The notes under the pieces: model-generated
Told to the model about the DNA's origin: nothing
The model's input: only the letters and a program-made list of their open reading frames with translations
The model's database searches: none
Shown: positions 17,504 through 25,127 of the stretch, piece after piece
Numbering within the stretch: position 1 is the stretch's first letter
How the letters are laid out: each line of letters opens with the position of its first letter
Program-made: the position numbers and the translations under genes
Assembly: GCF_946478955.1 (NCBI RefSeq)
Contig: NZ_CAMLDL010000007.1
Coordinates: 1 to 64,000 of the forward strand
Direction: 5' to 3'
DNA length: 64,000 nt
Source: an uncultured Sphingomonas sp.
Lineage (GTDB): Bacteria; Pseudomonadota; Alphaproteobacteria; Sphingomonadales; Sphingomonadaceae

Positions 17504-18502
17504 ATGCGTGCATGGGTGGGATGGGCCGCTGGCGCGGCAGTTTTGGTCGGCGCAGCAGCAGTGGCGCAGCAACGCGGCGGGCGTCCGTCGCCGGAATGTC
17601 GGCAGCAGTTGATGGAAATGTGTAGCGGCGCGGGCGGCGGGATGCGCCAGTGCCTGCGCACGGCTTTCCCCAAGTTTAGCGATGACTGCCGAAAGGCGGC
17701 GAGCGAGCGGGCGATGGCGCGGGCTGAGCGGCCGACGGGGATGCAGGAGTTCGCCTATGGCGCCGACCCGAAGCAGAAGCTGGACCTGATCGTCCCGGCG
17801 GGGGTGACCAAAGCGCCGCTGCTGTTCTTCGTCCATGGCGGCGGCTGGTCGATTGGCGACAAGGCGGCGGGGGAGGCGACCAAAGCGCCCTGGGCAAACG
17901 GGCTGGGCTGGGCGTTTGCCAGCGTGAATTACCGGCTGGTCCCGCAGGCGACGGTGGAACAGCAGGCCGCCGATTTGGCGAACGCACTGGCCTGGGCGCG
18001 GGCGAATGCCGCAAAGCAGGGCCTCGACCCCGACCGCGTCGTCCTGATGGGCCATAGTGCGGGCGCGCACCTGATCGCACTGCTGGGGACGGACACGAGC
18101 TATCTGGCGAAGGCGGGCGTGCCGCTGTCGGCGATCAAGGGCGTCATTCTGCTTGATGGCGCGGGCTATGACATCGCGCCGCAAATGGCGTCGGGGCGCA
18201 ATCCGGTGGAATCCATGTACGACGCCGCGTTCGGCAAGGACGTTGCGCGGCAGAAAGCACTGTCCCCGACGCTACACGCGGCCGCGCCCAATGTGGCGAA
18301 CTGGCTGATCCTCCCCATCGAACGCCGCGCCGACAGCCAGACGCAATCGAAGGAGCTGGCGGCGGCGCTTGCCAAGGCGGGCGCGAGCGCAAAGGTCGTG
18401 GTGGTGCCCGACAAAACCCACGGTAGCCTCAACAAAGAAATTGGCGAGAAGGGCGATTTCGCGACGGGTGAGGTGGAGAGGTTTTTGGCAAGTGTGCGCT
18501 AA
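17504..18502 (+). CDS. Exported alpha/beta hydrolase (esterase) with N-terminal cysteine-rich segment
   Basis: A 332-residue protein with a signal peptide (AWVGWAAGAAVLVGAAAVA). Residues 30-65 hold four cysteines (32, 40, 50, 62) spaced as in cysteine-rich repeat modules. The hydrolase domain follows, with oxyanion motif HGGGW at 111-115 and nucleophile elbow GHSAG at 183-187 (Ser185). A C-terminal DKTHGSLN supplies the likely catalytic His. It resembles BD-FAE/carboxylesterase-type hydrolases; the substrate is unknown. The cysteine-rich module is an unusual addition and could anchor or dimerise the enzyme. Confidence 0.88.
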   Translation: MRAWVGWAAGAAVLVGAAAVAQQRGGRPSPECRQQLMEMCSGAGGGMRQCLRTAFPKFSDDCRKAASERAMARAERPTGMQEFAYGADPKQKLDLIVPAGVTKAPLLFFVHGGGWSIGDKAAGEATKAPWANGLGWAFASVNYRLVPQATVEQQAADLANALAWARANAAKQGLDPDRVVLMGHSAGAHLIALLGTDTSYLAKAGVPLSAIKGVILLDGAGYDIAPQMASGRNPVESMYDAAFGKDVARQKALSPTLHAAAPNVANWLILPIERRADSQTQSKELAAALAKAGASAKVVVVPDKTHGSLNKEIGEKGDFATGEVERFLASVR

Positions 18503-18643
18503 TCTATCACCCGGCGGCGTGACGAAACACATTTACCCAGTGGCACCATTATCACGCGCCCTATGGCGCATCCAATTGCTGCATCATAGCCCGGCTGACC
18601 GCTTAAATCAGCTCGTGATTATGCGCGACAGAATGACTGGCCG
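18503..18643. other. Spacer with no recognisable gene, 3' of the esterase
   Basis: No conserved reading frame and no clear terminator hairpin with a T-run were seen here. Together with the doubtful small frame beyond it, it forms an approximately 500-base low-GC gap between the esterase and serA. Confidence 0.5.
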
Positions 18644-18994
18644 TCAGGCGGGTCTGACGGCCTTGGCGCCTGTCCCCATGCGCCTGAATGGGACAGAGGT
18701 GGTCGCACCCGCAGACCAGCCAATTATCAGTGCCCAGATAGATTCTAAAAGAACCGAAGTAATAGCGCTGTTGTTGGCAGCTAGTTTATGTTTGGCGTAA
18801 CGATTACTGATTTTGTTGCCCTTGCGGACATTTTTTCCATTTGATCGCATATCAATCTCCCAATGCATTAAACTGACGCTGAAATAGCGACAGATGACCG
18901 CAATAGGGACACCAATAATTAGCCAGACTACGAGAGTTGAACTCACTAGCCCCCCGAAGAGGTTGTGCCAGAAATGGTTGTTGCAACGGCGCAT
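18644..18994 (-). CDS. Possible small membrane protein in a low-GC patch
   Basis: A 116-codon open frame with two hydrophobic stretches, GGLVSSTLVVWLIIGVPIAVIC and SVLLESIWALIIGWSAGA, separated by a basic linker. The ATG lies ten bases after the serA stop, but no ribosome-binding site is visible. The surrounding 400 bases are clearly less GC-rich than the neighbourhood, which fits either a recently acquired gene or a non-coding spacer. I do not recognise a family. It may not be expressed. Confidence 0.3.
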   Translation of the reverse strand: MRRCNNHFWHNLFGGLVSSTLVVWLIIGVPIAVICRYFSVSLMHWEIDMRSNGKNVRKGNKISNRYAKHKLAANNSAITSVLLESIWALIIGWSAGATTSVPFRRMGTGAKAVRPA

Positions 18995-19004
18995 TTCAAG
19001 ATAG

Positions 19005-20585
19005 TCAGAAACTTAGCGGCACCACCTTTCGCACGCCTTCGAGCCCGCTCAGCGTTTTCACTACGTCTGGCCCAATCTTGCCGTCGACGGCGACCAGGCT
19101 GGCCGCGTCGTCGCGGGCTTTGCGGCGGCCGAGGTTGAAGGTGGCGATGTTGATGTCGGCGTCGCCAAGCGCGCTGCCGAGCTTACCGATGAAGCCGGGG
19201 ACGTCGGTGTTGACGATGTAGAGCATCGAGCCTTCGAGCTCCGCCTCGATGTCGATGCCGAGCAGTTCGACGAGGCGGGGACTGTTGTTGCCGAACAGGG
19301 TGCCAGCGACGCGGCGGGTGCCCTTGGCGGTGGTCGCTTCGACGGCGATTAGCGTCTGGTAGGCGCCCTCGCGGTCATGGCGGACTTCCTTGACGTCGAG
19401 CCCGCGTTCCTTGGCGAGGAAGGGCGCGTTGACCATGTTCACCGTATCGGAATAGGTGCCCATCAGGCCCGCCAGCACGGCGCCGGTAATTGGCTTCTGA
19501 TTGAGCTGCGCGGCCGCGCCCTCGACCTCGATCGCCACGGCCTTGATGTCGTCGCCGAGCACTTGCCCGACCAGTTTCCCAAGTTTTTCGGCGAGCGCCA
19601 TATAGGGCTTCAGCTTCGGCGCTTCTTCCGCGCTGAGGCTCGGCATGTTGATGGCGTTGGTGACGCCGCCGAGCAGGAGGAAGTCACTCATCTGTTCTGC
19701 CACCTGGATCGCGACATTGACCTGCGCTTCGCTGGTCGACGCGCCGAGGTGGGGGGTGGAGATGAAGTTCGGCGTGTTGAACAGGGGGCTGTCCTTGGCC
19801 GGTTCGGTTTCGAACACATCAAGCGCCGCGCCCGCGACATGGCCGCTGTCGAGCGCATCTTTCAACGCCGCCTCGTCGATCAGGCCGCCGCGCGCGCAAT
19901 TGACGATGCGAACACCTTGTTTGGTCTTCGCAATATTTTCACGGGATAAAATGTTGCGGGTCTGATCGGTCAGCGGCGTGTGGAGTGTGATGAAGTCGGC
20001 GCGGCGGAGAAGCTCGTCCAGCTCCACCTTCTCGATGCCAAGATCAACGGCGCGTTCCGGAGTCAGGAACGGGTCGAAGGCGACGACCTTCATCTTCAGG
20101 CCAAGCGCGCGGCTGGCGACGATCGAGCCGATATTGCCCGCGCCGATCAGGCCGAGCGTCTTGCCGGTGACTTCGACGCCCATAAAGCGGTTCTTTTCCC
20201 ACTTGCCGGCCTGGGTCGAGGCGTCGGCCTCTGGCAGTTGGCGGGCGAGGGCGAAGATCAGGGCGATGGCGTGTTCGGCGGTGGTAATCGAGTTGCCGAA
20301 CGGCGTGTTCATCACGACGACCCCGTGCGCGGTGGCGGCGGGGATGTCGACATTATCGACGCCGATCCCGGCACGGCCGACGACTTTCAAATTGGTCGCG
20401 GCGCCGAGCACCGCCTTGGTCACTTTGGTCGAGCTGCGGATGGCGAGGCCATCATACTCCCCAATACGAGCGATCAACTCCTCCGGCGTTTCACCGATGA
20501 TTTCATCGACCTGGATGCCGCGTTCGCGAAAGATCGCGGCGGCTTTCGGGTCCATCTTGTCGGAAATAAGGACTTTGACAGTCAT
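19005..20585 (-). CDS. serA: D-3-phosphoglycerate dehydrogenase
   Basis: A 526-residue enzyme oxidising 3-phosphoglycerate to 3-phosphohydroxypyruvate, the first step of serine synthesis. The NAD-binding motif is GLIGAGNIGSIVASRALG, followed by VNCARGGLIDEAAL with the catalytic region and FISTPHLGASTSEAQVNVA with the catalytic His. The C-terminal part contains the intervening domain and an ACT domain (SMLYIVNTDVPGFIGKLGSALGDADINIATFNLGR), so serine feedback is possible. It lies downstream of serC in the same direction, separated only by a hairpin repeat. Confidence 0.96.
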   Translation of the reverse strand: MTVKVLISDKMDPKAAAIFRERGIQVDEIIGETPEELIARIGEYDGLAIRSSTKVTKAVLGAATNLKVVGRAGIGVDNVDIPAATAHGVVVMNTPFGNSITTAEHAIALIFALARQLPEADASTQAGKWEKNRFMGVEVTGKTLGLIGAGNIGSIVASRALGLKMKVVAFDPFLTPERAVDLGIEKVELDELLRRADFITLHTPLTDQTRNILSRENIAKTKQGVRIVNCARGGLIDEAALKDALDSGHVAGAALDVFETEPAKDSPLFNTPNFISTPHLGASTSEAQVNVAIQVAEQMSDFLLLGGVTNAINMPSLSAEEAPKLKPYMALAEKLGKLVGQVLGDDIKAVAIEVEGAAAQLNQKPITGAVLAGLMGTYSDTVNMVNAPFLAKERGLDVKEVRHDREGAYQTLIAVEATTAKGTRRVAGTLFGNNSPRLVELLGIDIEAELEGSMLYIVNTDVPGFIGKLGSALGDADINIATFNLGRRKARDDAASLVAVDGKIGPDVVKTLSGLEGVRKVVPLSF

Positions 20586-20600
20586 GGTATTTCTCTTTTC

Positions 20601-20683
20601 TCGTCATTCCCGCGAAGGCGGGAATCCCGCTTGACGGTTATGTTGAAGAATAAGCGGGACCCCCGCTTTCGCGGGGATGACGA
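20601..20683. repeat. Palindromic intergenic repeat (REP-like), copy 1
   Basis: Two inverted arms, TCGTCATTCCCGCGAAGGCG and its near-complement ending CGCTTTCGCGGGGATGACGA, flank a short centre with GGAATCCCGCTTGA. The element fills the gap between serC and serA. Its arms are shared with the copy at 37459-37533. Such elements are common between alphaproteobacterial genes and can stabilise or end transcripts. Confidence 0.8.
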
Positions 20684-21808
20684 CTAAGGGTTGAGTTCGT
20701 TCCACGCCCAGTCGAGCCAAGGGCCGAGCGTTTCAATATCGGCGGTATCCACCGTCGCGCCGCACCAGATGCGGAGGCCCGGCGGCGCGTCGCGGTAGCC
20801 GGCGATGTCGTAGGCGGCGTGTTCGGTTTCGAGCAGCTTGGCGAACTTCTTGATCAGGTCCGCGTCGGCGCCGTCGACGGTGAGGCAGATGCTGGTGGTC
20901 GATCGGGTCGCCCGATCGGCGGCGAGGTGGCCGAGCCAGTTGCGCTCCGCTACAATCTGGTCGAGCGCGGCAGCATTGGCGTTGGACCGGGCAATAAGGC
21001 CTTTCAGTCCGCCAACGCCCTTGGCCCACTCTAGCGCGAAAATCGCGTCCTCGACTGCCAGCATGGACGGCGTGTTGATCGTCTCGCCCCTGAAAATCCC
21101 TTCGCTGAGCTTGCCCTTCGACACGAGGCGGAAGAGTTTCGGTAGCGGCCGGTCGGGGGTATAGTTTTCCAGCCGTTCAACCGCACGCGGTCCGAGGATC
21201 AGGACGCCGTGCGCGCCTTCGCCGCCCAGCACTTTCTGCCAGCTGAAGGTGGCAACGTCTATCTTCTCCCACGGGATGTCGTAGGCGAAGACGGCACTGG
21301 TCGCATCGGCAAAGCTCAGACCTTCGCGATCCTCGGGAATCCAGTCGCCATTGGGAACGCGGACGCCACTAGTGGTGCCGTTCCAGGTGAACAGGACGTC
21401 GTTCGACCAATCCACCTGCGACAGGTCGGGAAGTTCGCCATAATCGGCGCGGATGATGGTGGGGTCGAGCTTCAGCTGCTTGACCGCGTCCGTAACCCAG
21501 CCCTCGCCGAAACTCTCCCACGCCAATGTCGTGACGGGGCGTGCGCCGAGCATCGTCCACATCGCCATTTCAAAGGCGCCGGTGTCGGAGCCGGGAACGA
21601 TGCCGATGCGGTGGGTGCCGGGCAGTTGCAGCATCTCGCGCATCAGGTCGATGCAATAGGCGAGGCGCCGCTTTCCGAGCGCACCGCGATGCGAGCGCCC
21701 AAGGTCTTCGATGAACAGTTTTTCGGGGGCCCAGCCCGGCGGCTTCGCGCAGGGACCGGATGAGAAATAAGGACGCGCAGGACGCACGTCTGGCATTGGA
21801 TTCGTCAC
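20684..21808 (-). CDS. serC: Phosphoserine aminotransferase
   Basis: A 374-residue PLP enzyme making 3-phosphoserine from 3-phosphohydroxypyruvate and glutamate. The N-terminus [23 protein letters not shown] and the Schiff-base region [25 protein letters not shown] with its Lys match the alphaproteobacterial type. The start is GTG at 21808, preceded by GAGGAGAG at a good distance. It forms a serC-serA unit. The leader folds a hairpin over the ribosome-binding site (see next entry). Confidence 0.95.
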   Translation of the reverse strand: MTNPMPDVRPARPYFSSGPCAKPPGWAPEKLFIEDLGRSHRGALGKRRLAYCIDLMREMLQLPGTHRIGIVPGSDTGAFEMAMWTMLGARPVTTLAWESFGEGWVTDAVKQLKLDPTIIRADYGELPDLSQVDWSNDVLFTWNGTTSGVRVPNGDWIPEDREGLSFADATSAVFAYDIPWEKIDVATFSWQKVLGGEGAHGVLILGPRAVERLENYTPDRPLPKLFRLVSKGKLSEGIFRGETINTPSMLAVEDAIFALEWAKGVGGLKGLIARSNANAAALDQIVAERNWLGHLAADRATRSTTSICLTVDGADADLIKKFAKLLETEHAAYDIAGYRDAPPGLRIWCGATVDTADIETLGPWLDWAWNELNP

Positions 21809-21855
21809 AATAAACTCTCCTCACAGAGAGCACGCGCCGCGTTGGGACGGCGTGG
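21809..21855 (-). promoter_or_regulatory. Candidate serC 5' leader with two hairpins, one masking the ribosome-binding site
   Basis: In the mRNA direction, CTCTC (21830-21826) can pair with GAGAG (21819-21815), and the latter is part of the GAGGAGAG Shine-Dalgarno of serC. Just upstream, CACGCCG and CGGCGCGTG form a second GC-rich hairpin (21831-21855). This suggests translational control of serC, as in the alphaproteobacterial serC leader motif, but I could not compare it with that model. Confidence 0.4.
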
Positions 21856-22201
21856 CCCGTCGACGGCTTTAGCGGCAGTTTGTGAAGCGGCCAACCGCTA
21901 TCGCACGACGGTATGACGATTCCGTGAAATTGGCCGATTGCTGCGGTGCAAAAGGGTTAAAAAAGTGGAAATGTCCTAATCTGAGGCAAGTTTGAGGCTC
22001 GGTTCATCGTGGGTCAGGCGTCGTTCATCTGTTAACGGGGAACCAATTGTTGCTTTCCTTGTGCCACTTCGGTCAGTTTCAGCCTGTCGATGAGCGGCGG
22101 GCAATCCGTTCATCGTATAGCCGGGGCTGGGGAGCTCCACGACCGCTGAAATTAGCTGCATCGGGCAATGCCCTGTGTGTGCGTTTGGGAGCGTGTGAGA
22201 A
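21856..22201. other. Divergent intergenic region between serC and the M23 peptidase gene
   Basis: About 350 bases with no supported gene. It must hold the promoters for serC (leftward) and the peptidase (rightward). No clear operator or further hairpin was recognised. Confidence 0.5.
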
Positions 22202-23158
22202 GTGAATACGGGTTCGATCAGTAAAGCGGCAATCCTTCGGGATCGCGATTTCTTCATTCATGACGGCAGCCATCTGCGCCGCCTGCGTCTGTCGGTGCCA
22301 ATGCAAATGGGCATGCTGGTCCTGACCGCCCTGCTTCTTTGCTGGTCGACGTTCGCCACGGTCCGCCTCTTCACCGCTCAATCCGCCCCCACCAAAATCG
22401 TTTCCGCCCCCAACGCCGACATTGCCCGTCTCGCCGCCGCGACTGAAACGCGGGTCAAGCAAATCGAAGAGCGCCAGCGCATTATTTCCGCGATGATGAG
22501 CGGGGAGCAGGTGTCGCCGGAAACCATCGCCAAGCTCGGCTATCATGTGCCGACCTCGGCTGAGCAGCTCGCGGTCGGTGGACCGTTCGACAGCGCCAGT
22601 CAGGGCGATCCGACATTCAAATCGCTATTTTCCAGCTGGAAGAAACTCGACAACCTTGCCGATGGCGCGATTGCCGTTCCGTCTGAAAAGCCGGTTCGCA
22701 CCGCCGCCTTCACCTCCGGCTATGGCGTCCGCAGCGACCCATTCCAGGGCGGCGCCGCGCGCCACATGGGTATTGACCTTGCCGGCCCGGTTGGCACGCC
22801 CATTTATGCGACCGCCGATGGCGTCGTTGAAACCGCAGGCTGGAACAGTGGCGGTTACGGTAATCTCGTGAAACTTGACCATGGCAAGGGCATTGAAACC
22901 CGGTACGGCCATATGTCGGCAGTCTTGGTGAAAGCCGGGCAGCGCGTGGTTCGCGGTCAGCAAATCGGCCGCATGGGCTCCACCGGCCGCTCGACCGGCA
23001 GCCACCTTCACTATGAAGTCCGCATCGACGGCCGCGCCGTCAACCCGATCCCGTTCATGAAGTCGAATGACTATCTGCTCGCCATGCAGAAGAATGGTGG
23101 CGGTACCCACTCGATGGACGCTGTTGCCCTGGGCGGCCCATCGGGCGGCAAGCGCTAA
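22202..23158 (+). CDS. M23 family (LytM-like) peptidoglycan metallopeptidase, membrane-anchored
   Basis: A 318-residue protein starting at GTG. A single N-terminal membrane segment (MLVLTALLLCWSTFATVRLF, residues about 39-58) places the rest in the periplasm. A helical, coiled-coil-like linker follows (IARLAAATETRVKQIEERQ). The M23 domain has the zinc ligands in RHMGIDLAGPVGTPIYA and GSHLHYEVRIDG, plus the glycine-rich TAGWNSGGYGNLVKLDHG loop and YGHMS. With zinc ligands present it is probably an active endopeptidase cleaving peptide cross-links. It stands alone. Confidence 0.92.
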   Translation: MNTGSISKAAILRDRDFFIHDGSHLRRLRLSVPMQMGMLVLTALLLCWSTFATVRLFTAQSAPTKIVSAPNADIARLAAATETRVKQIEERQRIISAMMSGEQVSPETIAKLGYHVPTSAEQLAVGGPFDSASQGDPTFKSLFSSWKKLDNLADGAIAVPSEKPVRTAAFTSGYGVRSDPFQGGAARHMGIDLAGPVGTPIYATADGVVETAGWNSGGYGNLVKLDHGKGIETRYGHMSAVLVKAGQRVVRGQQIGRMGSTGRSTGSHLHYEVRIDGRAVNPIPFMKSNDYLLAMQKNGGGTHSMDAVALGGPSGGKR

Positions 23159-23198
23159 TAGCCTTGTCGCGTGGGGGCACGGCCCCTAAATCATCCTC

Positions 23199-23522
23199 GT
23201 GACTGCATTGATCCTTACACCGAGCGCCGCAAAGCGCGTCGCCTTTATCGCCGACAAGCAGGGCAAACCTGCGGTGCTGCGCCTGTCCGTCGACGGCGGG
23301 GGCTGCGCGGGATTTTCCTACCGATTCGGCCTTGGTGAGGTGGAGACGGACGACGCGGTGGCCGAAACCGATGGCGTGAAGCTGGTCGTTGATCCCGTAA
23401 GCCTCGACCTGCTGGATGGCAGCCAGGTCGACTATGTCGAAGACCTCGGCGGGGCGGCATTCAAGGTCACCAACCCCAATGCGGCCAGCGGCTGCGGGTG
23501 CGGATCGAGTTTTTCGGTTTAG
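23199..23522 (+). CDS. erpA: Iron-sulfur cluster insertion protein (HesB/IscA family, ErpA-like)
   Basis: A 107-residue A-type carrier with the three conserved cysteines: one in VDGGGCAGFSYRFGL and the C-terminal pair in ASGCGCGSSFSV. It begins at a GTG codon (23199). The family carries and inserts Fe-S clusters into apoproteins. It could be ErpA or another A-type carrier; the symbol is tentative. A palindromic repeat follows immediately. Confidence 0.88.
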   Translation: MTALILTPSAAKRVAFIADKQGKPAVLRLSVDGGGCAGFSYRFGLGEVETDDAVAETDGVKLVVDPVSLDLLDGSQVDYVEDLGGAAFKVTNPNAASGCGCGSSFSV

Positions 23523-23530
23523 CTAATCAG

Positions 23531-23619
23531 TCGTCATTGCGACCCCGGACTAGATCCGGGGGAAGCAATCCAGTGCCTCGTTTGTCTGGATTGCCGCGGC
23601 CTTCGGCCTCGCAATGACG
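23531..23619. repeat. Palindromic intergenic repeat, second family
   Basis: Outer arms TCGTCATTGCGA and CGCAATGACG, inner arms AAGCAATCCAG and CTGGATTGC, and a small palindrome CCGGACTAGATCCGG. It lies between the erpA-like gene and xthA. The outer sequence differs from copies 1 and 2 (TTGCGA instead of TTCCCGCGAA), so this is a separate, related family. Confidence 0.75.
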
Positions 23620-23644
23620 GGGTGTTGGCGTTACTGCGTTTCCC

Positions 23645-24421
23645 ATGAAACTCGTCACCTACAACCTCAACGGCATCCGCGCGCGGCTTCCCCGCATGAT
23701 CGACTATCTGACGCGGGAGCAGCCGGACATCGTCTGCCTGCAGGAGCTAAAGGCCGACGACGATGCGTTTCCGATCAAGGATGTCGAGGCCGCGGGCTAT
23801 CATGCCGTGTGGCATGGGCAGAAGGGCTTCAACGGCGTCGCGATCCTGAGCAAGGGCGAGCCGCCCAAGCTGCGCCGCGCGGGTCTGCCCGGCGATCCCG
23901 ACGATACGCACAGCCGCTATATCGAGGCGGAGGTGCACGGACTGGTGGTCGCGAGCATTTACCTGCCCAACGGCAATCCGGTCGGAACCGAGAAGTTCGA
24001 CTATAAGCTGCGCTGGATGGAGCGGCTGCGCGAGCATGCGGCGGAATTGCTGACGGCGGAACGGCCGACGGTGTTGGCAGGCGATTACAACGTCATTCCT
24101 GAAGAGCGCGACACGTTCAGCGTCAAGGCGATGGCTGACGACGCGCTGATGCAGCCGGAAAGCCAGGCCGCGTACCGCCGAATCCTCAACCAGGGCTGGA
24201 CCGACGCGCTGAGGGCGCTCAATCCGCGCGAAGAACGGCTATGGACCTTCTGGGATTATCAGGCGGGTGCGTGGCAGCGCGATGCGGGCTTCCGCATCGA
24301 CCATCTGTTGTGTTCGCCTCAGGCCGCGGATCGATTGCGCGGGGCCGAGGTGCATAAGTGGGCGCGCGGCGAAGAGAAGGCGTCCGATCATGCGCCGGTG
24401 GGCATTGAGTTGGCGGGGTAG
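23645..24421 (+). CDS. xthA: Exodeoxyribonuclease III
   Basis: A 258-residue AP endonuclease/3'-5' exonuclease of base excision repair. Motifs: TYNLNGIRARLPRMIDYL, DIVCLQELKADDD with the metal-binding Glu, the GDYNVIPEERD region with Asp and Asn, and the terminal ASDHAPVGIEL with the catalytic Asp-His. Length is normal. It converges on the Coq7-like gene, with a 7-base gap. Confidence 0.95.
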   Translation: MKLVTYNLNGIRARLPRMIDYLTREQPDIVCLQELKADDDAFPIKDVEAAGYHAVWHGQKGFNGVAILSKGEPPKLRRAGLPGDPDDTHSRYIEAEVHGLVVASIYLPNGNPVGTEKFDYKLRWMERLREHAAELLTAERPTVLAGDYNVIPEERDTFSVKAMADDALMQPESQAAYRRILNQGWTDALRALNPREERLWTFWDYQAGAWQRDAGFRIDHLLCSPQAADRLRGAEVHKWARGEEKASDHAPVGIELAG

Positions 24422-24428
24422 GTCGCCT

Positions 24429-24971
24429 CTAGAGCCGCATTCCAAGCCAAATTACTACTTCCGTTGATGCGGAGACCACCGGGCCAATTGTGTATGACCA
24501 CCACGAGTTAGCGGGCAGGTGGGACGCGGATTGGTCGTGGTGCTCTTGCTCGTCGGCGATGATACAGTTGATCGTATCAACAGCCGATTGATCATTTGGA
24601 CCAAGCGCTGAAATTTGCTCGTTGAGGTGGCGAAGAACCACACGCTCAATTGCGATGGTTGTCGCTGCGATTGCGCCGCGTCCAAGTAAACCGGTGATTA
24701 GGCCAAGCGCGTAACCGCCGATGGCGCAGAAATGATAGCTGCGGCACCGCCTCAGACCGCGCGTTTCCAATTGGCTTGCGAATAGTGCGCGATGGCCGCG
24801 CTCATGTGTGCGGAAATGCATTAACTCTTCGACCATATTTGGCGCACGCCATCGGGCGAGCAGTAACTGCGCTGTATAGACGCAGATTGCACCATGTTCG
24901 CCCGCGTGATCGACCTTCATAAATCGGTCGCCGAGGGATTCGCCGACCTTTAAATTTACGATTGTGACCAT
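24429..24971 (-). CDS. Demethoxyubiquinone hydroxylase family protein (Coq7-like)
   Basis: About 180 residues. The carboxylate-bridged di-iron ligands of Coq7 are visible: Glu in VDHAGEHGAICVYTAQ, the ExxH in ELMHFRTHERGH, then AIERVVLRHLNEQ and the second ExxH in ADEQEHHDQ. A hydrophobic SYHFCAIGGYALGLITGL forms the membrane-contact helix. Coq7 hydroxylates 5-demethoxyubiquinone late in ubiquinone synthesis. Start at 24971 gives MVTIVNLKVGESL; 25007 is an alternative. Base composition is lower in GC than its neighbours, and the sequence is less conserved than typical Coq7, so it may be acquired or divergent. Confidence 0.78.
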   Translation of the reverse strand: MVTIVNLKVGESLGDRFMKVDHAGEHGAICVYTAQLLLARWRAPNMVEELMHFRTHERGHRALFASQLETRGLRRCRSYHFCAIGGYALGLITGLLGRGAIAATTIAIERVVLRHLNEQISALGPNDQSAVDTINCIIADEQEHHDQSASHLPANSWWSYTIGPVVSASTEVVIWLGMRL

Positions 24972-25028
24972 GCGTATGAACGTCGCATTGGGGGTCGAAA
25001 GAAGCAACTTGGTAAATCAGCTAAAATA

Positions 25029-25113
25029 CGTCGCCCGGCGGAGGCCGGGGGCCAGGCCTTGAGCCTTTCCAAGCGCTACCGCGCTCCTAGGCCCCTACCT
25101 TCGCAGGGGAACT
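25029..25113. repeat. Degenerate palindromic intergenic repeat
   Basis: GCCCGGCGGAGGCCGGGGGCCAGG and, about 50 bases on, the complementary-looking CCTAGGCCCCTACCTTCGCAGGGGAAC form imperfect inverted arms. It appears to be an eroded element of the same general kind as the copies at 20.6, 23.5 and 37.5 kb. Confidence 0.5.
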
Positions 25114-25127
25114 AATCAATCGCGAGC

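Noticed and set aside
23161..23198. GGGGGC-ACG-GCCCC hairpin after the M23 peptidase as a terminator
   Set aside because: The stem is short and no T-run follows, so it is not supported as an intrinsic terminator.
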